Origin: JAGTVG01 sp942491935
GTDB lineage: Bacteria; Bacteroidota; Bacteroidia; Cytophagales; Cyclobacteriaceae
Direction of reading: 5' to 3'
Assembly (NCBI GenBank): GCA_942491935.1
Contig: CALOCZ010000025.1
Coordinates: 74,408 to 138,407 of the forward strand
DNA: 64,000 nucleotides
Below the pieces are notes generated by a model that was not told the origin of the DNA, ran no database searches, and was given only the letters and a program-made list of their open reading frames with translations. Of the stretch, positions 37,934-48,129 are shown piece by piece. Position 1 is the first letter of the stretch, and every line of letters begins with the position of its first letter. The position numbers and the translations under genes were made by a program.

Positions 37934-38863
37934 ATGTTCAACCAGTTACGTAATTCCATAAGGAAGTACTTCGGTATTTCCATGCGCGAGGCACATGGCA
38001 TTTTAGTGCTGATTATTATCATGATCATCATTCTTATCTCCCCTTTGATCTATAACAACTTTATGTATTCCGAATATTCGAATTATAAGCTTGATTCTTT
38101 GAAGCTTGATAGTCTAATAGCGATTTTTGAAGAAAACCTGAAGCACACTTCGTCCAGCAATCAGAAGGATACAGTGGTTAAAGACACCCTTTTTCCTTTT
38201 AATCCAAATACAATTTCCTTTGATCAAATGATTCTCCTTGGATTCGATTCAATACTGGCAAAACGCATTTCGAAATACAGGAATAAAAAAGGTCAGTTTC
38301 TTATTAAAAAGGATCTGCTTAAGATATACGATTTTCCAGATGACTTATACAATGACATTGTAAATTATATATTGCTACCAGAAGTAATTGCCCTTAAAAG
38401 TCAAAGTGGACGAGGAATTTCAGATAGCATTAAAAATAATAAGAATGAAGAACAGGCACTGCAAATCTTGATCGATATAAATGTAGCGGATACCAATCAA
38501 TTGATGGAAGTAGTTGGGATTGGGCACATTTTATCAAATAGAATCATAAAATACCGTGATTTGTTAGGGGGTTTTTCAAATATTGATCAACTGAATGACG
38601 TTTATGGATTACAGGGAAAATCTCTGGAAAACTTAAAATCTGTTGTATATATAGATTCTTTATTTACCCCTGATAAAATTGAGTTAAACTTTTCAGATTG
38701 GGAAGAAATGGTAAAGCATCCATATATTAACAGTCGACTGGCAAATGATCTACTCGATTTGAGATCCAATAAAGGATACATGAATGGGATAGACCAGCTG
38801 CGTGATATTCCCTATTTAAACGATAGTATCTTGAAGCGAATAGAACCATATATTGAATTTTGA
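37934..38863 (+). CDS. Membrane-anchored helix-hairpin-helix (ComEA-like) protein
   Basis: A 309-residue protein. One membrane helix at about residues 22-44 is followed by a linker and three HhH-type modules: FDQMILLGFDSILAKRISKY near residue 95, DINVADTNQLMEVVGIGHIL near residue 184, and DWEEMVKHPYINSRLANDLL near residue 258. The middle one is the best match to ComEA DNA-binding HhH domains. The protein probably binds DNA outside the cytoplasm; a competence or repair role is plausible but not shown. It ends with TGA 64 bases before the large helicase gene. Confidence 0.75.
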   Translation: MFNQLRNSIRKYFGISMREAHGILVLIIIMIIILISPLIYNNFMYSEYSNYKLDSLKLDSLIAIFEENLKHTSSSNQKDTVVKDTLFPFNPNTISFDQMILLGFDSILAKRISKYRNKKGQFLIKKDLLKIYDFPDDLYNDIVNYILLPEVIALKSQSGRGISDSIKNNKNEEQALQILIDINVADTNQLMEVVGIGHILSNRIIKYRDLLGGFSNIDQLNDVYGLQGKSLENLKSVVYIDSLFTPDKIELNFSDWEEMVKHPYINSRLANDLLDLRSNKGYMNGIDQLRDIPYLNDSILKRIEPYIEF

Positions 38864-38927
38864 GCCTTTTTAAAAGAATGAAGATTATTCAATGTTTTTA
38901 ATGAATGAATTTATATTTTGCCGGTAA

Positions 38928-41900
38928 ATGGAAAAGATCCTTCAATCATATCAGAAGAGGTTGACCAACCTGTCCAGCAATAACCGTTCTTTGCTTTTAC
39001 TGAGACTGGTATCAGATCAGTTTATTGATTTGCACGACCTTGATTATGTTTTGAACGATCCTTCATTCAGGATAATTCATCAGTTTATTGCAGGTAAAAA
39101 TAGCATCAGAATCTGCTCGAATATTGATCCCAGGGATAAAATCAGTAATAATGTGAGTCTGCGGCTGAAGCGTCTTCAGCGCATGGATAATTTCATTTTT
39201 GAGGAACGTGGCAGTAAGGACCTTTATATTGGGTGGCCTTTTGTAAAGGGAAAAATGCTAGACGGTACTTTAATACGAGGACCCTTACTGTTTTTCCCTG
39301 TAGAACTTGAACTTATCGAAAATTTCTGGTACCTGATCAGTCGTAAGGACGTGAACCTAACCATTAATAAATCGTTTCTGCTTGCTTATTCCTACTATAA
39401 TGGTGTTAAACTATCAGAGGAATTTATTGAAAAAGTATTTGATGATTTCGACAGGAATGCAAAGGAGTTCAAGACCGGGCTCTATCAGTTTCTTAAAGAA
39501 AGCCCTGTTGAGATTAATTTTAATACAGAAATGTTTTCAGATCTGCTAATCCCCTTTGAATCTATTAAAAAATCTGATCTCGAGGAGACTGAACAAAATG
39601 GTGAGCTCAAACTTTTCCCTCAGGCAGTATTGGGAATTTTTCCACAATCAGGATCATACCTTGTTCCGGATTATAATTTTTTATCCAGTAAAAAAGAATA
39701 TGGATCTCTGGAAGATTTCTTTTTTGAAAGGTCCTTCTCAGAAGAAGATGAAGGTGAAATAAGGCATCTCTCTTTCTCTTATTTCTTAAACAAATTGAAA
39801 GAAGAACAGATCTATACACCTTTTAAACTGGATGCTTTCCAGGAAAATGCTTTAAAGGCAGTAAGAAAAGGGAATTCTATAGTGGTTCAGGGGCCACCTG
39901 GCACAGGTAAATCACAGTTGATATGTAATTTAATGAGCGATTTTATGGCCAGGGGGAAACGGGTATTGCTTGTTTGTCAGAAAAGAGCGGCCCTGGATGT
40001 GGTTTATGACCGGCTCCAGCAAGAAGAACTGGCTGATTTTGCCGCGCTTGTTCATGATTTCAAAAATGACCGAAAGGATATATATAAACAGATCAACACC
40101 CAGATCGAAAAACTGTATGAGTATAAGTTAAAGAATAATTCTTTGGACTCCATACAGCTTGAAAGGAAGTATTTACAATCCAGCAGGCAGATAGACAATC
40201 TGTCTGAAGAACTTGATGAATTGAAATATGCACTGTTTGATGAATCTGAAAGTGGTGTGTCCGTAAAGGAATTATACCTAAGCTCTGATATTTCCAAACC
40301 CATTATTAATCTAAAGCAGGAATACAACTTTTTTAATATTCCGGATATCGATGAATTTCTCGGAAAACTTAAGTTTTATCTTATTTATGCAAAGCGCTTT
40401 TTAAAAGATGGTTACCCTTGGCGTGTACGTAAAAATTTCAAAGCTTATAAGCTATCAGATCTCAAAAAGACACTTGAAATTATCGATGATATACCAAAGT
40501 TTCAAGCCGAAATAGATAAGCAAGTCAAGGAAATTGTTAAAACAGGCATTTCCCTGGCGGAGGGTGATGCTATCAGCAGAAAGAGCCAGGACATTCAAGA
40601 GATGTTCGAATTATTAAAAGATGAGAAAACGTATGAATATTTTATTCATATTATAAATTCAGGTCCAAAAGACGCTGATAATCTCTATTTAAAGAATATT
40701 GAAAAAAATCTGAATATTTGTTGGGAGGGTGCTGGGGTGGAGCAGAGTCTTCCGATAAGCGTACTGGGAAAATTTCAATCAGCGCTTCATAAAATGTTTG
40801 AAGCGCGCCGAAATATTTTTAAATGGGTCAATTGGGTGCTGTTTTCCCATGACAGGCCTATGATTCAAAAGGCCCTGGATAACAATGATTTATCCAGAAA
40901 GCGCAAAGATCTGAAACTCCTTACTGAGCGACTGGACAACCGTTTAAACCTGGAACATAACCTTACAAAACTAAAGGGAAATGCCTGGTTGAATGAGGTG
41001 CCCGATAAACCTGATAAGGATTTGATCGAGAAATGGTTTTTCAAGTTTCATAATGCCATAGCAGCAAAAGACATCTTTATTAGTATTAGAAGTTTTTCCG
41101 ATTACTTCAGCGTAAGCCACCTTTCATATGATCAATTTAAAAGAGAGGTTTATAAATTACTGGAAATTATTAAAGGAATACCCACAAAGTGGCTGGAATG
41201 GGAAATTTATCTACAACCCACCAAGATACAAGAGATATTATCCAATAAGTACGATCCTGGAAGATTGATACAAGTATTGAACCGGGATTTTGAAAGTCTC
41301 TGTGATTTTGATCGGCTAAAGGATGAATTCTTAGATTACGAATTGTCAATTATCTCAAAAATGGAGGAGATAATAGATGATTATCCTGAAGATGAACTGC
41401 TCGATATATTTGTGAATAGTCTCAGATTAGCCTGGATTGAGCATATTGAAGTGAAATATCCCATTTTAAGAACAGTATCTTCCCTGAAATTTGATCCACA
41501 GGTCAAAATGCTCCAGAATGCTGTAAAGGATAAACTAAGGATCAGCAAAGAGATTGTATTGATGCGGTCGCGGGAAAGGACATATGCTGATGTAACCTAT
41601 AACCGGTTGAATAATATGATCACCTACCGGGACCTGATACACCAGGTAACGAAAAAGCGTAAAATTTGGCCAATCAGAAGATTGATTTCTCATTTTTCAA
41701 GAGAATTATTTAACCTTATTCCCTGCTGGCTTACATCCCCCGAATCTGCTTCTGCCATTTTCCCTATGGAGAAATTGTTTGACCTGGTGATCTTTGATGA
41801 GGCTTCACAATGCTTTTCCGAAAGAGGACTACCAGCTATGTATCGTGGAAGGCAGCTTGTTATAGCTGGAGATTCTAAACAATTGAGCCCTTTTGATCTT

Positions 41901-42959
41901 TATAAGACAAGATGGGATGAGGAAGAAGAAGATCATCCAGATCTGGAAGTAGATTCCCTGCTTGACCTGGCAGATAAATATTTGATGCAGGTGCATTTGA
42001 AAGGGCATTACCGGTCTAAATCATTAGATCTGATAGATTTTTCGAACAAGTATTTTTATGAGGGCAATTTAATGATGCTTCCTGATCGTAAGATCCTTAA
42101 CCGGAATAAACCTGCCATAGAATTTATAAAGCTTGATGGTTTATGGGAGAACAATTGCAATTTGATTGAAGCTCAATACGTGGCTGACCTGGTATTTAGG
42201 ATTTCAGAAGAATTTCCTGGAAAGCACATTGGAGTAGTCTCATTCAACGCCCGGCAACAAGACCTGATACAGGACCTGATAGAAGAAAAATCTATTGAAA
42301 AGGGTGTCTTTATTCCTGAGAACCTGTTTGTGAAAAATATTGAAAATGTACAAGGGGATGAACGGGATATTATTATTTTCTCATTGACGCATGGACCTGA
42401 CAAAAAAGGCAAATTAAATATGCAGTTCGGGAGTTTAAATATTGTAAATGGGGAAAATCGCCTTAATGTAGCTATTACAAGGGCGAAGGAGAAGATCTAC
42501 GTTGTAACGAGTTTCTATCCTCAGGAAATGACAACAGATCATTTAAAAAATGAGGGCCCCAAACTATTACGGAAATATCTTGAATATGCATATGATGTAT
42601 CCAGTAAAAAATATAAACCTGAGATCAGGCCGGCCATTAATGCCAATGCAAATTGGTACCTGAAAAACAAAATTAAACAAGCATTAAAAGAAGATCCTAA
42701 TTTTCGTTTAGACATCTCTGAAGAATTGCCGTTTTCTGATCTGACCTTAAAAGATAGCAAACAATACTATGGGCTTATCCTGACAGACGATGATCTTTAT
42801 TATCAAAGCGTATCAGCAAAAGAAACGCATGTTTATAATCCATTTACTCTTTCTTCCAAGAACTGGAAATTCAGGGGTGTGTTCAGCCGCGAAATATGGC
42901 AGGATAAGGATGAGGTCGTAGAACGCTTGGTAAGGTTCAGTAATTACCTGGAAGAATAG
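38928..42959 (+). CDS. Very large UPF1-like superfamily I helicase with degenerate nuclease-like C-terminus
   Basis: A 1343-residue DNA/RNA helicase-type ATPase. Motifs: Walker A QGPPGTGKSQ (about residues 320-329), Walker B LVIFDEASQ (near 955), GDSKQLSPFD, LKGHYRS, IGVVSFNARQQD and LNVAITRAKEK. A very long insert of ~600 residues lies between Walker A and B, mostly predicted coiled or helical. The ~100-residue tail (from about LPFSDLTLKDSKQYYGLILT) aligns with the Vsr-like/MTES_1575 nuclease domain often found in this helicase type, but the expected E/D-rich active site reads TDDD and lacks a clear catalytic set. Partners and substrate are unknown. No neighbouring methylase or other defence gene was seen. 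Confidence 0.8.
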   Translation: MEKILQSYQKRLTNLSSNNRSLLLLRLVSDQFIDLHDLDYVLNDPSFRIIHQFIAGKNSIRICSNIDPRDKISNNVSLRLKRLQRMDNFIFEERGSKDLYIGWPFVKGKMLDGTLIRGPLLFFPVELELIENFWYLISRKDVNLTINKSFLLAYSYYNGVKLSEEFIEKVFDDFDRNAKEFKTGLYQFLKESPVEINFNTEMFSDLLIPFESIKKSDLEETEQNGELKLFPQAVLGIFPQSGSYLVPDYNFLSSKKEYGSLEDFFFERSFSEEDEGEIRHLSFSYFLNKLKEEQIYTPFKLDAFQENALKAVRKGNSIVVQGPPGTGKSQLICNLMSDFMARGKRVLLVCQKRAALDVVYDRLQQEELADFAALVHDFKNDRKDIYKQINTQIEKLYEYKLKNNSLDSIQLERKYLQSSRQIDNLSEELDELKYALFDESESGVSVKELYLSSDISKPIINLKQEYNFFNIPDIDEFLGKLKFYLIYAKRFLKDGYPWRVRKNFKAYKLSDLKKTLEIIDDIPKFQAEIDKQVKEIVKTGISLAEGDAISRKSQDIQEMFELLKDEKTYEYFIHIINSGPKDADNLYLKNIEKNLNICWEGAGVEQSLPISVLGKFQSALHKMFEARRNIFKWVNWVLFSHDRPMIQKALDNNDLSRKRKDLKLLTERLDNRLNLEHNLTKLKGNAWLNEVPDKPDKDLIEKWFFKFHNAIAAKDIFISIRSFSDYFSVSHLSYDQFKREVYKLLEIIKGIPTKWLEWEIYLQPTKIQEILSNKYDPGRLIQVLNRDFESLCDFDRLKDEFLDYELSIISKMEEIIDDYPEDELLDIFVNSLRLAWIEHIEVKYPILRTVSSLKFDPQVKMLQNAVKDKLRISKEIVLMRSRERTYADVTYNRLNNMITYRDLIHQVTKKRKIWPIRRLISHFSRELFNLIPCWLTSPESASAIFPMEKLFDLVIFDEASQCFSERGLPAMYRGRQLVIAGDSKQLSPFDLYKTRWDEEEEDHPDLEVDSLLDLADKYLMQVHLKGHYRSKSLDLIDFSNKYFYEGNLMMLPDRKILNRNKPAIEFIKLDGLWENNCNLIEAQYVADLVFRISEEFPGKHIGVVSFNARQQDLIQDLIEEKSIEKGVFIPENLFVKNIENVQGDERDIIIFSLTHGPDKKGKLNMQFGSLNIVNGENRLNVAITRAKEKIYVVTSFYPQEMTTDHLKNEGPKLLRKYLEYAYDVSSKKYKPEIRPAINANANWYLKNKIKQALKEDPNFRLDISEELPFSDLTLKDSKQYYGLILTDDDLYYQSVSAKETHVYNPFTLSSKNWKFRGVFSREIWQDKDEVVERLVRFSNYLEE

Positions 42960-42960
42960 C

Positions 42961-43437
42961 TTAGTTATTAATTGATCTCTCCACCCGTAGACCCACTGAC
43001 ATGATTTCAGGAAGGGAATCCATACGCATATATTGTTTAATTCTGAACTGGTACAATCCCGGATTATTAAACTGGTAATCTTCTAGAACCAGGTACTGAT
43101 GATCAAATATATCTCCCATACCACTTCCATACGGTTCGCCTGTTTTACTATTGAAGAGGTTGATATTAGTTAAATCGGAATCATATACATTACCAAGTGT
43201 ATCTTCCAGAGAATAGGAAAGGTATATGTTCTGGTAGGGATATTGTATAGTATTTCTAAGGTTAAAATAGAACCTGTAATCGGTATTTATATCCATGATC
43301 TCAAAATTGAATACAGCTGCCGAATCCTTATTCCAGATCCTGTCAGAGAATTTTATGTTTTTTTCAAAAATTCTACCTCTATTACAACCGAATGTAATAA
43401 AAACCACGAATATCAAGAAGATAATTATCCTATTCAT
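42961..43437 (-). CDS. gldH: Gliding motility lipoprotein GldH
   Basis: A 158-residue outer-membrane or periplasmic lipoprotein; the lipobox is FGC at about residue 18. GldH is one of the Gld lipoproteins required for gliding in Bacteroidota, where it works with the T9SS/gliding apparatus. The start codon overlaps the stop of the ricT (PSP1) gene by 8 bases, a common pairing in this phylum. The gene converges on the large helicase gene with one base between stop codons. Confidence 0.9.
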   Translation of the reverse strand: MNRIIIFLIFVVFITFGCNRGRIFEKNIKFSDRIWNKDSAAVFNFEIMDINTDYRFYFNLRNTIQYPYQNIYLSYSLEDTLGNVYDSDLTNINLFNSKTGEPYGSGMGDIFDHQYLVLEDYQFNNPGLYQFRIKQYMRMDSLPEIMSVGLRVERSINN

Positions 43438-44302
43438 TTTTTGGGTTATTTCTTCTAGGCTTAAATCTTTTCTTTTTGCGTTTTTTACGTTTTATATTTT
43501 TCTTGAATTTTCGATCCAATTCCTCCAGGTCAGAATTCAAGGCCATGGTGGTATCCTCAGTATCTGCTTCTTCGTTTTCCAGTAATGTTGCTGGTTTTTT
43601 ACCTTTTTTGTTGAGTTCCATTACCTCAGCTACACGTGATGCTTCAACTGGTATCCAGGTATTCTCATGTTTATAGCCGAACCACATGATCTTTTTGAAG
43701 ATATCTGTTTTTTGCAGGAAGGCCTCTCCTTTTTCTGTGATCAATGGGGCTTCTATTTCTGGGATGTCTGTTAGAGCCTCCATATACGTGTCAAGTTCAT
43801 AATTCAGACAGCACTTCAGTCTTCCGCATTGCCCTGATAATTTACTTGGATTTAGAGAGAGGTTCTGATACCGGGCTGATGTAGTTGAAACACTTTTAAA
43901 ATCTGTTAACCAGGTTGAACAACACAATTCTCTACCACAGGAACCAATACCCCCTAACCGGCCAGCCTCTTGACGCAAGCTGATCTGTCTCATCTCAATC
44001 CTGATTTTAAATTCGGATGCAAGTGATTTGATCAATTCACGAAAATCAACCCGTTCATCTGCAGAATAATAAAAAGTAGCTTTGGTGTTATCAGCCTGAT
44101 ATTCAACATCCGTTAATTTCATTTCAAGACCTTTGTCTTCGATGATCTCCCTGGTACGCTGAAGGGTTTTTAATTCCCGGTTACGTACTTCCTCAAATTT
44201 TTCAAGGTCCCTGGGAGTAGCTTTCCGGTATATATTCCTGATATTCTCATCATCTTCAATTTTCTTTTTCTTCATCTGGAATTTAACCAGTTCCCCCATC
44301 AT
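43430..44302 (-). CDS. ricT: PSP1/RicT-family protein, main (C-terminal) part
   Basis: The open 290 codons of a RicT/YaaT-type PSP1 protein, a regulator acting with other Ric proteins on RNA processing in better-studied bacteria; in Bacteroidota the job is less certain. Conserved cysteine motifs are visible: GRLGGIGSCGRELCCSTWL and SGQCGRLKCCLNYE. The first Met (44302) is internal. Reading upstream, the same frame continues to a TGA at 44411-44413 and beyond it to ATG 44576-44578, so the gene is interrupted. The C-terminal ~60 residues are very basic. The stop overlaps the gldH start. Confidence 0.85.
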   Translation of the reverse strand: MMGELVKFQMKKKKIEDDENIRNIYRKATPRDLEKFEEVRNRELKTLQRTREIIEDKGLEMKLTDVEYQADNTKATFYYSADERVDFRELIKSLASEFKIRIEMRQISLRQEAGRLGGIGSCGRELCCSTWLTDFKSVSTTSARYQNLSLNPSKLSGQCGRLKCCLNYELDTYMEALTDIPEIEAPLITEKGEAFLQKTDIFKKIMWFGYKHENTWIPVEASRVAEVMELNKKGKKPATLLENEEADTEDTTMALNSDLEELDRKFKKNIKRKKRKKKRFKPRRNNPKNE

Positions 44303-44410
44303 AGATACATATCCGATATGATGTCCGTTAGGTACATCAACAACTACAGGATCTCCGGTAGCCAGGTCTAGTTCTTCATTTTTAAAGAACTCTTTACGAC
44401 CTGATTTAAA

Positions 44411-44578
44411 TCATACCTCAACAATATTAAATTGTTCACCCGTCGGCAGTTCCATGTCTGACAACCAATCCGTTACACTGAGTTTATCACAACCGTCTGT
44501 TAAGCACCCTCCGTTATTCCTGCATCCTGGTATTTTATTATGCTCAGAGGGCACTATGCATGTTGTACATCCCGACAT
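44411..44578 (-). pseudogene. ricT: N-terminal part of ricT, cut off by an in-frame TGA
   Basis: From ATG 44576-44578 the frame reads the expected PSP1 beginning: cysteine-rich CTTCIVPSE..., then GCRNNGGCLTDGCDKLS, WLSDMELPTGEQ and NIVEV, then TGA at 44411-44413, and continues as FKSGRKEFFKNEE in the same frame. In homologues this position is normally Arg (VEVRFK...), so CGA to TGA is the simplest change. TGA is a stop elsewhere in this window. The result is a nonsense lesion or a sequencing error; the complete gene would run 43430-44578. Confidence 0.75.
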
Positions 44579-44636
44579 TCCAATCTAGTTTACTTTTCAA
44601 TTTATTATTCAGCTGGTGAAATTTACTTAAAAAAAA

Positions 44637-45926
44637 TCACTTTTCCAGTTTCAGAAGGTCCTGGCCAATATCGTTCCTGAATTGAGCGCCATCCCATGTG
44701 ATTTTTTTAACATTTTTATAAGCTGTCTCTATCGCTTCCCTGAGATTAGGGCCTTTCCCGGTAACAGCAAGAACCCTTCCACCATTAGTGACAATTTCTC
44801 CATCATCATTTAATTTAGTGCCTGCGTGGAAAACCAATGCTTCTGTGGCTGCTTCAAATCCAGACATAACCTTACCTTTTTCATAGCTGCCCGGATACCC
44901 AGCGGAAGCCATTACTACTGTTACAGCAGTATCCTGGGTGAATGTCACCTTTTCCGTAGCGAGGGTTCCCTGCGCTGTAGCAGATAAAAGTTTAACAAAA
45001 TCATTTTCAATTCTTGGAATAACAACCTGTGATTCAGGATCCCCCATTCTAACATTATATTCAATTACAAAAGGATCGCCCTTAATGTTAATTAAACCCA
45101 GGAATATAAATCCTTTATAATCAATGCCCTCCTCTTTTAAGCCTTCGACTGTAGGCTTAATAATCCGTTCCTCGACCTTATCCATAAACACTTTATCCGC
45201 AAAATTCACAGGTGAAACGGAACCCATACCTCCGGTATTTGGTCCCTGATCATTATCCCTGATACGTTTATAATCCTTTGCTTCAGGGAAAATCACATAA
45301 TCACTTCCATCAGTTAACAAGAACACTGAGACTTCTATGCCATCCAGGAAGTCCTCAATAACCACTTTCTCACTTGCCTTTCCAAACATATTATCAACCA
45401 GCATACTTTCAATAGAAGAAATCGCCTCCTCTCTGGTTTTGCAGATTAATACACCTTTACCAGCGGCCAATCCATCTGCTTTCAAGACAATAGGAGGCTC
45501 CTTTGATTGGATATACGCTTTTGCTTCAGACAGAGTATCAGAAGTGAAGGTTTTAAATCCGGCTGTAGGTATCCTATATTTTTGCATGAATTTCTTGGCA
45601 AAATCCTTGCTGCCTTCCATCATCGCACCCTGCTGGTCAGGTCCGACAAACTGAATCCGGTTTAGGGCAGAATCAGATTTGAAATAATCCTTCATCCCTT
45701 CCACTAATGGAGCTTCAGGCCCTACAACTACTAGATCAATATTTTTATCCATTATAAACTGTCCAACCTTCTTAAAATCCGAGGTGGATATATCGACGTT
45801 CTGGGCAAAAATACTGGTGCCAGCATTTCCAGGTAATAGGTACAATTGATCACAAAGCGGACTCTGGCTGATCTTCCATGCAAGTGTATGTTCTCTTCCT
45901 CCGGAACCTATAATTGCTATGTTCAT
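44637..45926 (-). CDS. purD: Phosphoribosylamine--glycine ligase
   Basis: Second step of purine synthesis: ATP-dependent addition of glycine to phosphoribosylamine in the cytoplasm. The N-terminal domain begins MNIAIIGSGGREHTLAWKI; the ATP-grasp centre has GPNTGGMGSVSP and the metal/ATP segments FVIEYNVRMGDPESQ. The length (429) is normal. It is a single gene between ricT and recQ, on the same strand as both; the 19-base gap to recQ suggests co-transcription with recQ upstream. Confidence 0.96.
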   Translation of the reverse strand: MNIAIIGSGGREHTLAWKISQSPLCDQLYLLPGNAGTSIFAQNVDISTSDFKKVGQFIMDKNIDLVVVGPEAPLVEGMKDYFKSDSALNRIQFVGPDQQGAMMEGSKDFAKKFMQKYRIPTAGFKTFTSDTLSEAKAYIQSKEPPIVLKADGLAAGKGVLICKTREEAISSIESMLVDNMFGKASEKVVIEDFLDGIEVSVFLLTDGSDYVIFPEAKDYKRIRDNDQGPNTGGMGSVSPVNFADKVFMDKVEERIIKPTVEGLKEEGIDYKGFIFLGLINIKGDPFVIEYNVRMGDPESQVVIPRIENDFVKLLSATAQGTLATEKVTFTQDTAVTVVMASAGYPGSYEKGKVMSGFEAATEALVFHAGTKLNDDGEIVTNGGRVLAVTGKGPNLREAIETAYKNVKKITWDGAQFRNDIGQDLLKLEK

Positions 45927-45945
45927 AAATAAATAGGTTTAAAAC

Positions 45946-48129
45946 TTAATTGGCGTATTCTGATAAAAATTTAATTCTCATTAACCTCAGATCTTCCTCT
46001 TCATAACCCATATCCCCAAATTCATCCATGGCATCGGTGAGGCTATCATTCTCTGCACTCAAAAAATAATCAAAGATCTCTTCCCTTCGTTCTTCATCGA
46101 TGTATTGATCAATGCAATAGTCTATGTTTAACTTGGTCCCGGAATAACATATCTGTTCCATTTCGTCAAGTAATTCCTCGAACGACAAACCTTTCGATTC
46201 CGCTATTTCATCCAGTTCAATTTTCCTGTCAATCTGCTGGATAATAAATATTTTAACCTTTGATTTATTCCCGGCACTTTTAACAACAACATCCGCAGCG
46301 GTGGTTATTTCATTCTCTTCTACATATTTTTTAATGGCGTTTACAAAAGGCAAGGCAAATTTATCAACTTTTCCTCTTCCCACTCCGTTAACATTTCCCA
46401 GTTCTTCTTTTGAGGTAGGATAGGTGGTTGCCATTTCTTCGAGTGAAGGATCCTGGAAAATCACATAAGGAGGTAAACCTCTTTCCTTAGCTACCTTTTT
46501 CCTTACTCCTTTCAAAATATGATATAAGGCCTCGTCGTATGCAATCCCACCACCGGCGGCGGGTTGTGATGTTGGTTCCTCCTCTTCGTCATCTACAGTG
46601 AAGTCATGTTTTTTAGATATCATGACAGATACTGGATTATCCAGAAAATCTTTTCCTTTCTGAGTGACTTTCAGGGTCCCAATATTTTCTATATCTTTTT
46701 GCAGGTATCCATTAAGAGTAATGGTTCGGATTACGTTCTGCCAGAAATCATCATCATAGTCTTTGCCACTGCCAAAAACCTCTAGTAAATTATGTTTATA
46801 GCTTAAAACGTACTGATCATCCTTACCCCGCAAAACATGTGAAAGATGAGTTATACCAAACCTTTCTTTAGTTTGCAGAGCAGCTTTTATTGCAAAAATT
46901 GCAAGTTCCTTTCCTTCAAATTTCTCTATCGGATAACGGCAGGAATCACACCACATAGATACTCCACATTCCTTTGTATCATACTCCTCTCCAAAATAAT
47001 GGAGCAGCTGCCTTCTCCTGCACTCGGAAGATTCTGCATAAGCTGCCATTTCATCCAGTAATACACGTGCATTCTCTCTTTCAGTAACCGGTTTATCTTT
47101 ATTGAATTTCTCAAGTTTGAGAATGTCCTTGTAATTATAAAACATGATGCAGTTCCCTTCAAGGCCATCTCTGCCAGACCTGCCCGTTTCCTGGTAATAC
47201 CCTTCCAGAGATTTAGGTGTATCGTAGTGAATAACAAACCGCACATCAGGCTTATCAATCCCCATTCCGAAAGCAATAGTAGCCACAATGACGTCAACTT
47301 CCTCGTTCAGAAAATCATCCTGATTTTGTCTGCGGATATCAGCATCTAATCCAGCATGGTAAGGCGCTGCTTTTATATCGTTTACTTTAAGAAAATCTGC
47401 AATTTCTTCCACTTTTTTCCTGCTGAGGCAATATATGATTCCGGATTTACCCTTATGCTCTTTTATATATTTAATCAGTTGCTTCTTAACCTGTTTTTTT
47501 GGTCGGACTTCATAATACAGGTTGGGGCGGTTAAAGGAAGATTTAAATATGGTCGATTCTTCAATAAGAAGGTTTTTTTTGATATCCAACTGGACTTTTG
47601 GGGTGGCTGTAGCGGTTAATGCTATCAATGGAACGTTGCCGATTTCATTAAGTATCGATCTGATTTTTCGATATTCCGGTCTGAAATCGTGGCCCCATTC
47701 TGATATACAATGTGCTTCATCAATTGCCGCAAATGAAACATTAGATTTTTTTAAGAAATCAATATTTTCCTGTTTAGTCAAAGATTCAGGGGCAACATAT
47801 AATAATTTCAGTTCACCACTCAGGGTTTCCCGTTTTACCACATTGATCTCTGTCCTGGTTAATGTAGAATTCAGAAACCTGGCGTTTATACCAAAAGCAT
47901 TCATCTGATCAACCTGGTTCTTCATCAAAGCGATAAGCGGGCTTATTACTATAGCCGATCCTTCAAGTATGATCGCTGGAAGCTGATAGCAAAGAGATTT
48001 TCCGGCACCGGTTGGCATGATCACAAAACTATTATTGCCATCCATTACGTTTTTAATTATCGCTTCCTGGTTTCCCCTGAATTGATCGAATCCAAATACT
48101 TCTTTTAATGTCCTTCTTAACTTTTCCAA
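45946..48129 (-). CDS. recQ: ATP-dependent DNA helicase RecQ
   Basis: 3'-5' DNA helicase of recombination and repair. Motif I MPTGAGKS (residues 38-45), DEAH-box AIDEAHCISEWGHDFR (near 135) and the QETGRSGRDG motif VI are present. The zinc-binding cysteines follow (ECRRRQLL, KECGVSMWCDSC). A winged-helix RQC domain follows, then an HRDC domain (VIFQDPSLEEMATTYPTS near residue 555). The extra ~120 C-terminal residues are helical and acidic, as in many Bacteroidota RecQ proteins. The gene is on the same strand as purD. The length (727) is typical of this phylum. Confidence 0.95.
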   Translation of the reverse strand: MEKLRRTLKEVFGFDQFRGNQEAIIKNVMDGNNSFVIMPTGAGKSLCYQLPAIILEGSAIVISPLIALMKNQVDQMNAFGINARFLNSTLTRTEINVVKRETLSGELKLLYVAPESLTKQENIDFLKKSNVSFAAIDEAHCISEWGHDFRPEYRKIRSILNEIGNVPLIALTATATPKVQLDIKKNLLIEESTIFKSSFNRPNLYYEVRPKKQVKKQLIKYIKEHKGKSGIIYCLSRKKVEEIADFLKVNDIKAAPYHAGLDADIRRQNQDDFLNEEVDVIVATIAFGMGIDKPDVRFVIHYDTPKSLEGYYQETGRSGRDGLEGNCIMFYNYKDILKLEKFNKDKPVTERENARVLLDEMAAYAESSECRRRQLLHYFGEEYDTKECGVSMWCDSCRYPIEKFEGKELAIFAIKAALQTKERFGITHLSHVLRGKDDQYVLSYKHNLLEVFGSGKDYDDDFWQNVIRTITLNGYLQKDIENIGTLKVTQKGKDFLDNPVSVMISKKHDFTVDDEEEEPTSQPAAGGGIAYDEALYHILKGVRKKVAKERGLPPYVIFQDPSLEEMATTYPTSKEELGNVNGVGRGKVDKFALPFVNAIKKYVEENEITTAADVVVKSAGNKSKVKIFIIQQIDRKIELDEIAESKGLSFEELLDEMEQICYSGTKLNIDYCIDQYIDEERREEIFDYFLSAENDSLTDAMDEFGDMGYEEEDLRLMRIKFLSEYAN

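Noticed and set aside
44411..44413. Recoding of TGA (selenocysteine or alternative code)
   Set aside because: TGA terminates rnr, fhs and the HhH gene normally; homologues have Arg here and no SECIS-like structure was seen. A nonsense change or an error is simpler.
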